Below, in pieces: positions 26,211 through 34,292 of a stretch of 64,000 nt of DNA. The DNA comes from Streptomyces candidus (GTDB lineage: Bacteria; Actinomycetota; Actinomycetes; Streptomycetales; Streptomycetaceae). A program made the position numbers and the translations under genes. Location of the stretch: the NCBI RefSeq assembly GCF_014207445.1, contig NZ_JACHEM010000005.1, positions 62,001-126,000 of the forward strand. The letters are read 5' to 3'. Under the pieces are notes generated by a model that saw only the letters and a program-made list of their open reading frames with translations, ran no database searches and was not told where the DNA came from. Position 1 is the stretch's first letter; every line of letters starts with the position of its first letter.

Positions 26211-28970
26211 GTGAACAAGGGGTACGCCGTGTTCTGCGATGCGGACCGGCACTTCTACGACGCGCCGCACCGGATGAGCGCCGACGCCCATGGCGGCCGG
26301 AACGCCCTGTACGCCGCGGCCACCCGCCCGGTGCCCGAGGGCTGGCAGCGTCACCGGTCCGGGGACTGGCTCGCACTGCGGCCCGCGACGAGCCCGCTGC
26401 CCGCCCAGGGCTGGAAGATCCACGTGTCGGCCACCCTGGACAACGCGGAGTCGGTCCTGGAGCGGGTCGCGGAGTACTGCGTACCGCGTGGTGTCGCCTT
26501 CAAGTTCGTGCCGAGCCGGTACCTGCTGCACACCCGTAACGCCAAGTACGCGGACCGCAGCGCCAGCGGCAAGTTCGTCACGGTCTACCCGGCCGACGAC
26601 GAGCAGTGCCGGACCGTGGCCACGGACCTCGACGCGCTCCTCGCGGGGGAGCCGGGCCCGTACATCCTGAGCGACCTGCGCTGGGGCCGGGGCCCGGTCC
26701 ATCTGCGGTACGGCAGCTTCACCCGGCGGCACTGCTACGACGAGCGGGGCGAACTGTGTCCGGCACTGGAGAACGCGGAGGGCGTGCTCGTACCCGACGT
26801 ACGCGGTCCGGTCTTCCGTACGCCGGAATGGGTCGAATTCCCGGAGTGGCTCAAGCCGCACCTTGAGGCGCGCGCCGAGGCGAACGTCGCGGACCTGCCG
26901 TACGTGTTCGAGAAGGCGCTGCACTTCTCCAACGGCGGCGGCGTGTACGCGGGAACGGACCGCAGGACCGGGGCCAAGGTCGTGCTCAAGGAGGCCAGGC
27001 CGTACGCGGGACTCGCGGCGGACGGCGCGGACGCGGTCGCCCGGCTCCGGCGCGAACAGGTCGCCCTGGAAAGGCTGTCGGGGCTCGGATGCACCCCCGA
27101 GGTGCTGGACTCCTTCGTCCTGGGCGAACACCACTTCCTGGTACTGGAGTTCGTCGAGGGAAAGCCGCTCAACTCCTTCTTCGCGCGCCGCCATCCGCTG
27201 ATCGAGGCCGACCCGGGGCCCGAGCGGCTCGCCGAGTACACCGAGTGGGCGCTGCGCATCCACGCGCTGGTCACCGACGCGGTGGCCGCCGTCCACGCCC
27301 GTGGTGTGGTCTTCAACGACCTGCACCTGTTCAACATCATGGTGTCCGAGGACGAGTCGTCGGTGGTGCTGCTGGACTTCGAGGCCGCCGCGCCCGCCGC
27401 CGAGAACCGGCGGCAGACCGTCGCCAACCCGGCGTTCGTGGCACCGGCGGACCGGCGCGGCTTCGACGTCGACCGCTATGCGCTGGCGTGTCTGCGGCTC
27501 GCCCTTTTCATACCTCTGACCAGCCTGTTCGCGCTGGACCGCGGGAAGTCCGCACACCTGGCACAGATCGCGGCCCGGCAGTTCCCGGTGGCGGAGTCCT
27601 TCCTGCGGGAGGCGGTCGAGGAGATATGCCGCGACCCGCAGGCCACGCCGCCCGCGAGCGGGAACGGGCCGGATGCGGCGAAGGACACCGCCACGACGAC
27701 GGTCACCGCCCCGGCGATCGCCACCGCCCCGGCGACGGAAGCCGCAGAACCGTATCTGCCCGTCGAGCCCGGCGACTGGCCGGCCAGCCGCGACTCCCTG
27801 GCGGGCGCGATCACGGCCTCCGCCACGCCCGGCCGTACGGACCGCCTCTTCCCCGGCGACATCGCCCAGTTCGCCACCGCCGGCGGCGGCCAGAGCTTTG
27901 GGTACGGCGCGGCCGGGGTGCTCTACGCCCTGACCGAGAGCGGGGCCGGGCGCTTCGCCGCGGGGGAGGAGTGGCTGCTCGCCCGCACCAAGGAACCGGA
28001 CTCCGGCACCCCGCTGGGCTTCTACGACGGACTCGCGGGCATCGCCTGGACCCTGGAACGGCTCGGCCATCGCGCCCGCGCCCTGGAACTGGCCGAACTC
28101 GCCCTCGGCCAGCCGTGGGAAGCGCTCTCCCCCGACCTGCACAGCGGGCTCGCCGGACTCGGACTCGCCCTCGAAGGACTCGCGGCGGCGACCGGCGAAC
28201 ACACCCTGCACGACGCCGCGTTGCGCTGCGCCGACCTGCTCGTACGTCCCAACGGCGGCGCACCGGACGGCAGGGCGCCGCGCGCCGGGCTGCTGTACGG
28301 GGCGACCGGCAGCGCCCTGCTGTTCCTGCGGCTGTACGAGCGCACCGGTGACGCCGCGCTGCTCGACCACGCGACCGACGCGCTGCGCCGCGACCTCGAC
28401 CGCTGTGTGCGCAGCGCGAGCGGCACCCTCCAGGTCGACGAGGGCTGGCGCACGATGCCCTACCTCGGCGCGGGCAGCGTCGGCATCGGCGCGGTGCTCG
28501 ACGACCACCACGTCCACCGGCCCGACCACGACGGCCCCGAGGGCGACTTCGCCCGCGCCCGCCGTGACATCGTGAGCGCCGCGCAGGCCACCTTCTACGC
28601 GCAGCCCGGCCTGTTCCGGGGTGCGGCGGGAATGGTGCTCCACCTCAGCCGCACCACCACCGGCGGCCCCGGCACCGGGCCCGCCGACGTACGGCGCCAG
28701 ATCGACACGCTCGCCTGGCACGCCGTACCCCACCAGGGGCGGCTCGCCTTCCCTGGCGAGCAGATGATGCGCCTGTCCATGGACCTCGCGACCGGCTCCG
28801 CCGGTTGCCTGCTGGCACTCGCCGCCGCCTCCGGTCTGCCGACCGTCGAGGACCGGCCCGCGCAGCTGCCCTTCCTGCCGCCCCTGCGGCGGCCCCAGAA
28901 CCGGCCCGATACCTGGGCCGTACAGAAAGAAATCGTCCCCAGTGAAAGGAAATGTCATGAGCATTCTTGA
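26211..28970 (+). CDS. ramC: Class III lanthipeptide synthetase (RamC/LanKC)
   Basis: 919-residue three-domain enzyme that phosphorylates, dehydrates and cyclises the SapB precursor. The lyase-like N-terminus covers 1-210. A Ser/Thr kinase domain follows, with Lys260 (VVLKEARP), catalytic Asp370 and Asn375 in VVFNDLHLFNIM, and Asp389 in LLDFE. An Ala/Pro-rich linker lies at 480-515, and a LanC-like alpha toroid makes up the C-terminus (GFYDGLAGIAW, HSGLAGLGLALEG, LLYGATGSALLFL, GLFRGAAGMVLHL). The zinc-ligand CHG and WCxG motifs of LanC are absent, as is known for class III. The GTG start has GGAG at 26202. The 3' end overlaps ramS by 14 bp, so the two are coupled. Confidence 0.95.
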   Translation: MNKGYAVFCDADRHFYDAPHRMSADAHGGRNALYAAATRPVPEGWQRHRSGDWLALRPATSPLPAQGWKIHVSATLDNAESVLERVAEYCVPRGVAFKFVPSRYLLHTRNAKYADRSASGKFVTVYPADDEQCRTVATDLDALLAGEPGPYILSDLRWGRGPVHLRYGSFTRRHCYDERGELCPALENAEGVLVPDVRGPVFRTPEWVEFPEWLKPHLEARAEANVADLPYVFEKALHFSNGGGVYAGTDRRTGAKVVLKEARPYAGLAADGADAVARLRREQVALERLSGLGCTPEVLDSFVLGEHHFLVLEFVEGKPLNSFFARRHPLIEADPGPERLAEYTEWALRIHALVTDAVAAVHARGVVFNDLHLFNIMVSEDESSVVLLDFEAAAPAAENRRQTVANPAFVAPADRRGFDVDRYALACLRLALFIPLTSLFALDRGKSAHLAQIAARQFPVAESFLREAVEEICRDPQATPPASGNGPDAAKDTATTTVTAPAIATAPATEAAEPYLPVEPGDWPASRDSLAGAITASATPGRTDRLFPGDIAQFATAGGGQSFGYGAAGVLYALTESGAGRFAAGEEWLLARTKEPDSGTPLGFYDGLAGIAWTLERLGHRARALELAELALGQPWEALSPDLHSGLAGLGLALEGLAAATGEHTLHDAALRCADLLVRPNGGAPDGRAPRAGLLYGATGSALLFLRLYERTGDAALLDHATDALRRDLDRCVRSASGTLQVDEGWRTMPYLGAGSVGIGAVLDDHHVHRPDHDGPEGDFARARRDIVSAAQATFYAQPGLFRGAAGMVLHLSRTTTGGPGTGPADVRRQIDTLAWHAVPHQGRLAFPGEQMMRLSMDLATGSAGCLLALAAASGLPTVEDRPAQLPFLPPLRRPQNRPDTWAVQKEIVPSERKCHEHS

Positions 28971-29085
28971 CCTCCAGTCGATGGAGACCCCGAAGGAAGA
29001 AGCGATCGGCGACGTCGAGTCGGGCAGCCGCGCGAGCCTGCTGCTCTGCGGCGACAGCAGCCTGAGCATCACCACCTGTAACTGA
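28957..29085 (+). CDS. ramS: SapB-type lanthipeptide precursor (RamS)
   Basis: 42-residue precursor. The leader holds the class III recognition motif in ILDLQSMETPKEEA. The core is SGSRASLLLCGD followed by SSLSITTCN, which has the two S-x3-C ring units (SLLLC and SITTC) of SapB. Against SapB of S. coelicolor, as I recall it, only the first core residue differs (Ser for Thr). The cyclised product acts as a surfactant at the colony surface and allows aerial hyphae to rise. The start is ATG at 28957, inside the end of ramC, with AAAGGAAA upstream. Confidence 0.95.
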   Translation: MSILDLQSMETPKEEAIGDVESGSRASLLLCGDSSLSITTCN

Positions 29086-29139
29086 CGTCGTCAGTCACAG
29101 GTGCGGGCCCCGGGCGAATTCCTCGCCCGGGGCCCGCAC
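29081..29139 (+). terminator. Tandem hairpins after ramS
   Basis: A small ACTGAC-GTC-GTCAGT stem covers the ramS stop (29081-29095). It is followed by a perfect 17-bp stem at 29101-29117/29123-29139 with a 5-nt loop. It should stop or slow most transcripts so that ramS exceeds the exporter genes, and may protect the mRNA 3' end. Confidence 0.75.
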
Positions 29140-29228
29140 TGCGACATCACGCGCCCGGGGCGCGACCGCGCGGGCGCACGTCACTGCGCGAGGACACCAG
29201 GCGCGGGCACGAGGGAGGGACGCCGCCC

Positions 29229-30995
29229 ATGAGGAACCCGGACCGCACACGCAAGCACCTGTCCTCCCCCGCGGACACGCTCCTGCTGGCCGTGGCCCGC
29301 CGCAACAAGGGCCGCGCCGCCGGGGTGTTCACGGCCTCCGCCCTGTCCGCCTGCGCGGCCGTCGCCCTGCCCGCCGTCGTCGGGCGCACCCTCGACCTGC
29401 TGCTCGCCCGGGATCCCGCGGCCCGGGGCTGGCTCGTGCTGTGCGCGGCCCTGGTGGCCGCCGAAATGCTGCTGGAGGCCCTCGAAGCCCTGTTCACCGG
29501 GACCGCCCAGGCCCGCTCCACGGCATGGCTGCGCACTCGGGCGGTGTCCCGGCTGCTGGGCTGTGCGCCGCGGGACGCCGCCCACTTCCCGCCGGGCGAC
29601 ACCGCCACCCGGCTGTCCGCGAACGCGACCGAGGCGGGTGCCGCCCCGGGAGCCGCCGCCGCCCTGGTCGCGGCGCTGATCGCCCCGGTGGGCGCACTCG
29701 TCGCGCTGGCGCTGGTGGATCCGTGGTGCGCGCTGGCGTTCGCGGCCGGGCTGCCGCTGCTGCTCCTGGTGCTGCGTGCCTTCGCCGTCGGGTCGTCCGA
29801 CAGCGTCGCCCGCTACCAGCAGGTCCAGTCGACGCTCGCCTCGCTGCTGACCGAGGCGCTGGCCGGGGCACGCAGCATCGCAGCCGCCGGCACCGTGGAG
29901 CGCGATCGCGCCCGGATCCTGGCCCCGCTGCCCGAACTCGGCGTCCAGGGGCGCCGCATGTGGTCCGTGCACGGCCGTGCCGTGGCCCGCAGCGGGGTGC
30001 TGCTCCCTCTGCTGACGACCGTCGTGGTGCTGGTCGGCGGCCTCGGCGTGGTGTCGGGCCGTGTGAGCGTCGGCGAACTCCTGGCCGCCTCCCGGTACGC
30101 GGCGCTCGCCGCCGGCATCGGCGCGGTCGCCGGACTGCTCGGCACCCTGGTCCGCAGCCGCACCGCCGCCCGCCGGATGTCCGGCATCCTCACGCTGCCC
30201 GGACTGACGCACGGCGAGCGCGTCCTGCCGCCGGACGGCCCCGGCACACTGCAACTGCGCGGCGTCGACGTCGTTCAGGACGGAAAGCCCCTGCTCAAGG
30301 ACGTGTCACTGACCCTCCCCGGGGGGACGACCACGGCCGTCGTCGGGCGCAGCGGGGCGGGCAAGTCGACCCTGGCGGCGGTCGCGGGGAGGCTGTGCGA
30401 CCCGGACGCGGGAAGCGTCCTGCTGGACGGCGTACCGCTGCGCGAGCTGGGCGTCCGGCAGCTCCGAGACGAGGTGACATACGCGTTCGAACGGCCGGCG
30501 CTCTTCGGTGACACCCTCGCCGAAGCGCTTGCCTCGGGGGCCCGCACGGCCTCATCCGACGAGGTGCGCGCGGCGGCCCGCGCGGCCGGCGCGGACGACT
30601 TCGTACGGCTGCTGCCGCTGGGGTACGAAACCGCCCCCGGCGATGCCCCGCTCTCCGGCGGCGAGTTCCAACGGCTCGGCCTGGCACGGGCGTTCGCGCA
30701 CGCGGGGCGCCTGCTGATACTCGACGACGCGACCTCCAGCCTGGACACGGCCACGGAACGCCGGGTCGAGGAGGCACTCGCCCGCGACGTCGGCCCCGGC
30801 ACCCGGCTGTGCGTCGCGCACCGGCTCTCGTCGGCGGCGCGCGCGGACCAGGTCGTCTGGCTGGACGGCGGGCGGGTGCGCGCGGTCGGCCCGCACCGGG
30901 AACTGTGGGAACAGGACGCCTACCGGGAAGTCTTCGCGGTGGACGACGGGCCCGGGCCACGGAGGTCCGCCACGGCGCCGGGGGAGCGACGGTGA
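29229..30995 (+). CDS. ramA: SapB exporter ABC half-transporter (RamA-type)
   Basis: 588-residue transporter with an N-terminal six-helix membrane domain (residues 20-300, e.g. ALSACAAVALPAVVG) and a C-terminal ATPase. Walker A is VVGRSGAGKST (Lys379), the signature LSGGEFQRLG and Walker B LLILDDATSSLD. The residue after Walker B is Asp, not the usual catalytic Glu. It likely pairs with the next gene product to export the modified peptide. Start ATG at 29229. Its stop overlaps the ramB start (GTGA). Confidence 0.9.
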   Translation: MRNPDRTRKHLSSPADTLLLAVARRNKGRAAGVFTASALSACAAVALPAVVGRTLDLLLARDPAARGWLVLCAALVAAEMLLEALEALFTGTAQARSTAWLRTRAVSRLLGCAPRDAAHFPPGDTATRLSANATEAGAAPGAAAALVAALIAPVGALVALALVDPWCALAFAAGLPLLLLVLRAFAVGSSDSVARYQQVQSTLASLLTEALAGARSIAAAGTVERDRARILAPLPELGVQGRRMWSVHGRAVARSGVLLPLLTTVVVLVGGLGVVSGRVSVGELLAASRYAALAAGIGAVAGLLGTLVRSRTAARRMSGILTLPGLTHGERVLPPDGPGTLQLRGVDVVQDGKPLLKDVSLTLPGGTTTAVVGRSGAGKSTLAAVAGRLCDPDAGSVLLDGVPLRELGVRQLRDEVTYAFERPALFGDTLAEALASGARTASSDEVRAAARAAGADDFVRLLPLGYETAPGDAPLSGGEFQRLGLARAFAHAGRLLILDDATSSLDTATERRVEEALARDVGPGTRLCVAHRLSSAARADQVVWLDGGRVRAVGPHRELWEQDAYREVFAVDDGPGPRRSATAPGERR

Positions 30996-33472
30996 GGGCG
31001 CGGGGTGCGGCCCGGGGGCATCGCGCCCGGAACGGTGACGCCCCGGGGAACGGCCGCCGCGGTGGTGACGCGAGGGGCGGCGCCGGAAGGAGGGGCGCGC
31101 GGGTCGGTGCGGGGCGGCGCGGTGCCGATCGTGCCGAGTTGCGGCGGGACGGACGCAGGTTCTTCGCCCGGCGCAAGGGAGTGCTGGCACGGCTCGCCGC
31201 GTGGTCCCTGGTGGAGTCGGCGCAGACGTTCCTCGGCGGCTACTGCCTGGCGCAGGCCCTCGACCAGGGTTTTCTCGCGGGGCGGCCGGGGGCGGGTACG
31301 GCCTGGCTGTCGGTCGCCGCGCTCGCGATCCTCGCGGGCGGCCCGGTGGCGCGCGGCGTCTTCGCCCAACTCGCGCACCTGGTCGAGCCATTCAGGGACG
31401 CCCTGGTGCGCCGGGCGGTGGACCAGGCGCTGCGAAGCACGGTCACGGGCCGGTACGGCACGGCGACAGCGCGCCCGCGGGCTGCGACAGGTGCCCCTTC
31501 CGGCACAGCGCCCACCGGCACAGCGCCCACCGGCACAGCGCCCACCGGCACAGCGCCCACCGGCACAGCGCCCACCGGCACGGCTCCCACCGACACGACC
31601 CCCGTCTCCGAGAACACACCCGGCACGGCGGGCACAGCGACCACACCCGCCCTAGCCGCCCCGGCGGGTACGTCCGGGGTCGCCGTCTCGCGCCTCTCGC
31701 AGCAGAGCGAGATCGCCCGCGACAGTTTCGCGGGACTGGTCCTCACGGCGCGTTCGTTCGTGTTCACCGCGGTGGGCGCGCTCGCCGGGATGTTCGCGCT
31801 GGCACCGGAGCTGCTGCTGGTCACGACTCCTCCGCTGGTACTGGGACTGGGTCTGTTCCTGGCCACGCTGAGGCCGATGGCCGGGGCGCAGCGGGCAGCG
31901 CTGGACGCGGAGGAGGACTTCACCGACCGGGTCCGCGCGACGGCGGCCGGACTGCGTGACGCCGTCGCCTGCGGAGTGCAGCCGGAACTGGGCGCCCGGG
32001 TCGTACGGTCGGCGCAAGAGGCCGAGCGCGCGGCACGCGTGCTGGCGCGATGGGCCGGTGTGCGCGTCCTCGCCCTCGGCGTCGCAGGTCAACTCCCGCC
32101 CGTGCTCCTGCTGCTGGCTGTCCCGTGGCTACTGGACCGAGGGCTCACCGCAGGGGTGCTGACGGGCGCGCTCACCTACCTCGTACAGTCGCTGCTGCCC
32201 GCCCTGCACACGCTCATGACGGCACTGGGCGCGGCGGGAACCCGGCTGCTGGTCGTACTGGACCGGTTCGCGCGCCCGCCCGAGGACGGCGACGCGCCGA
32301 AGGACCCCGTGCCGGACCCGCGCCCTACTCCGCCGCTCACGCAAGAACCGCACGGCCTAGCACCTGGTCAGCGTCCAACTCCGCGCTCTGTGCCAGAACT
32401 TGCCGGCCCGGACTCCCGCGTCGCCATTCGCACCCCGGCCGCCGAGCTGCGTGCCGTCACCCTCGCGTACGGGCCCGGTGCGAGGCCCGTACTGGACGGG
32501 CTCAGCCTGACCGTCGGCCCCGACGAGCACCTGGCGGTGGTGGGTCCCAGCGGAGTCGGCAAGTCCACCCTCGCCAACGTCCTGGCGGGACTGCTCGTAC
32601 CGGGCCGGGGATCGGTTCTCCTCGGCGGCCATCCGCTCCGCGGTCGTACGCCCGCCGAACTGGCCCGGTGGCGCGCGCTCGTTCCCCAGCAGGCGTACGT
32701 CTTCACCGCGTCCCTGCGCGACAACCTCACCCATCTGCGCCCCGGCACGACGGACGCCGAGCTCGCGGAGGTGGTCGAGGCGCTGCACCTCGGCCCGTTG
32801 ACCGCGCGGCTCGGCGGCCTCGACGCCCCTCTCGTACCGGCGCAACTCTCCGAGGGGGAGGCCCAGTTGCTCACCCTCGCACGCGCCCATCTGTCGCCCG
32901 CGCCGCTGCTGGTACTGGACGAGGCGACCTGCCACCTGGACCAGGAGTGGGAAGGGCGCGCCGAACGGGCTCTGGCAGCCAGGCCCGGGGCGCTTGTCGT
33001 GGTGGCGCACAGGATGTCCTCCGCCCTGCGCGCCGACCGGGTCCTCGTGCTGGACGGCACCCGGGTGGACTGCGGGACCCACGCGGAGCTGCTGGAACGT
33101 TCCGCCCTCTACCGGGACCTGACGGGGCACTGGCAGGAGGAAGGAGCGCGGGAGGGCGCCGGGCCGGGTGCCGGGCCGGGTGCCGGGTGCGTCCGGTCAC
33201 ACCCAGCCCGCGCCGTGCGCGATGCGGATGGCGTCCACGCGATTGCGGGCGCCCGTCTTGCGGATGGCGGCCGCGAGGTAGTTGCGGACCGTCCCCGGGG
33301 ACAGGTGCAGGGCGAGAGCGATCTCGCGGACCCCGGCCCCGGCCCCGGCGAGGGACAGCACGTTCAGCTCCCGCGGCGTCAACAGGATGTCGGTGGCGTG
33401 CAGCAGGTCGGCGGCCAGGGACCCGTCGACGTACCGTTCCCCGCGGGCGACGCTGCGGACCCCCTCCAGTAA
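30992..33472 (+). CDS. ramB: SapB exporter ABC half-transporter (RamB-type), with tandem repeat and abnormal 3' end
   Basis: 826-codon frame starting at a GTG that overlaps the ramA stop. Residues 1-55 are an Arg/Gly-rich stretch unlike the family. Membrane helices begin near residue 70 (LARLAAWSLVESAQTFLGGY). A loop contains six GTAPT repeats. The ATPase has Walker A VVGPSGVGKST (Lys524), a degenerate signature LSEGEAQLLTLAR and Walker B LLVLDEATCHLD. The conserved transporter ends near LYRDLTGHWQEE (about 33142). The frame then continues for about 110 codons with no stop, Gly/Pro/Val-rich, antisense to ramR. The true family protein is probably about 715 residues. Confidence 0.85.
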   Translation: MRARGAARGHRARNGDAPGNGRRGGDARGGAGRRGARVGAGRRGADRAELRRDGRRFFARRKGVLARLAAWSLVESAQTFLGGYCLAQALDQGFLAGRPGAGTAWLSVAALAILAGGPVARGVFAQLAHLVEPFRDALVRRAVDQALRSTVTGRYGTATARPRAATGAPSGTAPTGTAPTGTAPTGTAPTGTAPTGTAPTDTTPVSENTPGTAGTATTPALAAPAGTSGVAVSRLSQQSEIARDSFAGLVLTARSFVFTAVGALAGMFALAPELLLVTTPPLVLGLGLFLATLRPMAGAQRAALDAEEDFTDRVRATAAGLRDAVACGVQPELGARVVRSAQEAERAARVLARWAGVRVLALGVAGQLPPVLLLLAVPWLLDRGLTAGVLTGALTYLVQSLLPALHTLMTALGAAGTRLLVVLDRFARPPEDGDAPKDPVPDPRPTPPLTQEPHGLAPGQRPTPRSVPELAGPDSRVAIRTPAAELRAVTLAYGPGARPVLDGLSLTVGPDEHLAVVGPSGVGKSTLANVLAGLLVPGRGSVLLGGHPLRGRTPAELARWRALVPQQAYVFTASLRDNLTHLRPGTTDAELAEVVEALHLGPLTARLGGLDAPLVPAQLSEGEAQLLTLARAHLSPAPLLVLDEATCHLDQEWEGRAERALAARPGALVVVAHRMSSALRADRVLVLDGTRVDCGTHAELLERSALYRDLTGHWQEEGAREGAGPGAGPGAGCVRSHPARAVRDADGVHAIAGARLADGGREVVADRPRGQVQGESDLADPGPGPGEGQHVQLPRRQQDVGGVQQVGGQGPVDVPFPAGDAADPLQ
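31501..31590 (+). repeat. 15-bp tandem repeat inside ramB
   Basis: Five perfect copies and one variant copy of CGGCACAGCGCCCAC, each encoding Gly-Thr-Ala-Pro-Thr. They lie in a predicted extramembrane loop between the early helices of the transporter. The number of copies could vary between strains without changing frame. Confidence 0.85.
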
Positions 33473-33892
33473 TCGTTGCGGCGACCCCTCCTTGTCGACG
33501 TAGCCGAGCGCTCCGGCCTCCAGGGCACGCCGCAGCACCCCCGGCCGGCGGGCGGCGACCAGGACCAGCAGCCCGGCACCCTTGGGCATCACGGGGCCGA
33601 CGGTCCGGCCCACACCTGGCCGCCGGGCCACCACCGACGCCCGCCCCTCTCGCGGGTCTCCGCCCGGCCTCCTTCCCGCGCCCCTGGCTCTTCTCGCGGT
33701 CGGCACGCACGGAGCGGTGAACCGGGGTGGCAGCTTCTCCGCGTCCGTCACCCAGACCTCCGCCCAGCCCGGGTCCTGCGTGCAGGGGTCCGTGACTCCG
33801 CAGGAGACGTCGAGATCCTCCTCCTCGCGCAGCAGGGACGCCAGGGCCGAGCTGAACAGCCCTGCCGCTTGGTCGACTTGGACGCGTATCAC
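33197..33892 (-). CDS. ramR: RamR-type response regulator with degenerate receiver
   Basis: 231-residue NarL/LuxR-type regulator, the presumed activator of ramCSAB. The C-terminal HTH is clear: LLTPRELNVLSLAGAGAGVREIALALHLSPGTVRNYL, then IRKTGARNRVDAIRIAHGAGWV. The receiver is atypical. The acidic pair is reduced to VQVDQAAGLF. The region where the phospho-acceptor Asp should lie has an extra 40-residue Arg/Gly/Pro-rich insertion (about 75-120). The Lys motif GYVDKEGSP is kept. I start at the GTG at 33892, which has AAGGAG 6 bp upstream; the ATG at 33907 has none. It is convergent with ramB, and its 3' end is overlapped by the ramB run-on frame. Confidence 0.85.
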   Translation of the reverse strand: MIRVQVDQAAGLFSSALASLLREEEDLDVSCGVTDPCTQDPGWAEVWVTDAEKLPPRFTAPCVPTARRARGAGRRPGGDPREGRASVVARRPGVGRTVGPVMPKGAGLLVLVAARRPGVLRRALEAGALGYVDKEGSPQRLLEGVRSVARGERYVDGSLAADLLHATDILLTPRELNVLSLAGAGAGVREIALALHLSPGTVRNYLAAAIRKTGARNRVDAIRIAHGAGWV

Positions 33893-34292
33893 ACTGCGCT
33901 CCTTCATCCGGCAGCCGGAGGGATCCGGCGGGACACTGCCACACCAGTTCCCACGCCGCGCAGGACCCAACGTACTGATGTCCACCCCGTGAAGCACAGG
34001 GGGCACATGATCCGTCGCTGTGCGCCACCGTGCGCCCCGGACAGGTGTGCGGGTCCATGGAGCGCGTGGCTCCGCACTCGCGCATCCCGTCCCCCTGTTT
34101 CCCCAGCTGTCCGGACCCCCGCCGCGAGAGGGCGGAAGCCGAGGCCACCGAATGCGCCCGCACGCCCGGTGAAGTGCTGCCGCGTTTCCTGTCGAACATC
34201 TTGACAACAGCAATGGTCTGGACCAGCTTGTACCTCCAACGGTGGCCACCGCATCCCCGCACCTCCCCCACACCTCTCCCCGGAGGAAGCAA
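33893..34292. other. 400-bp divergent promoter region (ramR / chitinase)
   Basis: Non-coding. Holds the promoters of ramR (minus) and of the chitinase (plus), including the DasR-like box at 34212-34227. A TTGACA-like hexamer at 34200-34205 precedes that box. No further gene was found. Confidence 0.5.
34212..34227. promoter_or_regulatory. DasR-responsive element (dre-like) before the chitinase gene
   Basis: AATGGTCTGGACCAGC contains the palindrome TGGTCTGGACCA (34214-34225), one base from the DasR consensus TGGTCTAGACCA, 66 bp before the chitinase start. DasR represses Streptomyces chitinases until glucosamine-6-phosphate accumulates; direct repeats of this sequence are known chitinase control elements. 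Confidence 0.75.

Noticed and set aside
28118..28134. AAGCGCTCTCC inside ramC
   Set aside because: Half-matching and within coding sequence; best explained by codon use.
25575..29075. 1166-codon open frame on the minus strand, antisense to ramC
   Set aside because: It is a GC-rich shadow of ramC in the opposite frame; the composition is Arg/Gly/Val-rich with no family motifs and no ribosome binding site.
31501..31590. Regular 15-bp repeats as a possible CRISPR array
   Set aside because: The units are directly adjacent with no spacers and code for GTAPT in frame, so it is a protein repeat.
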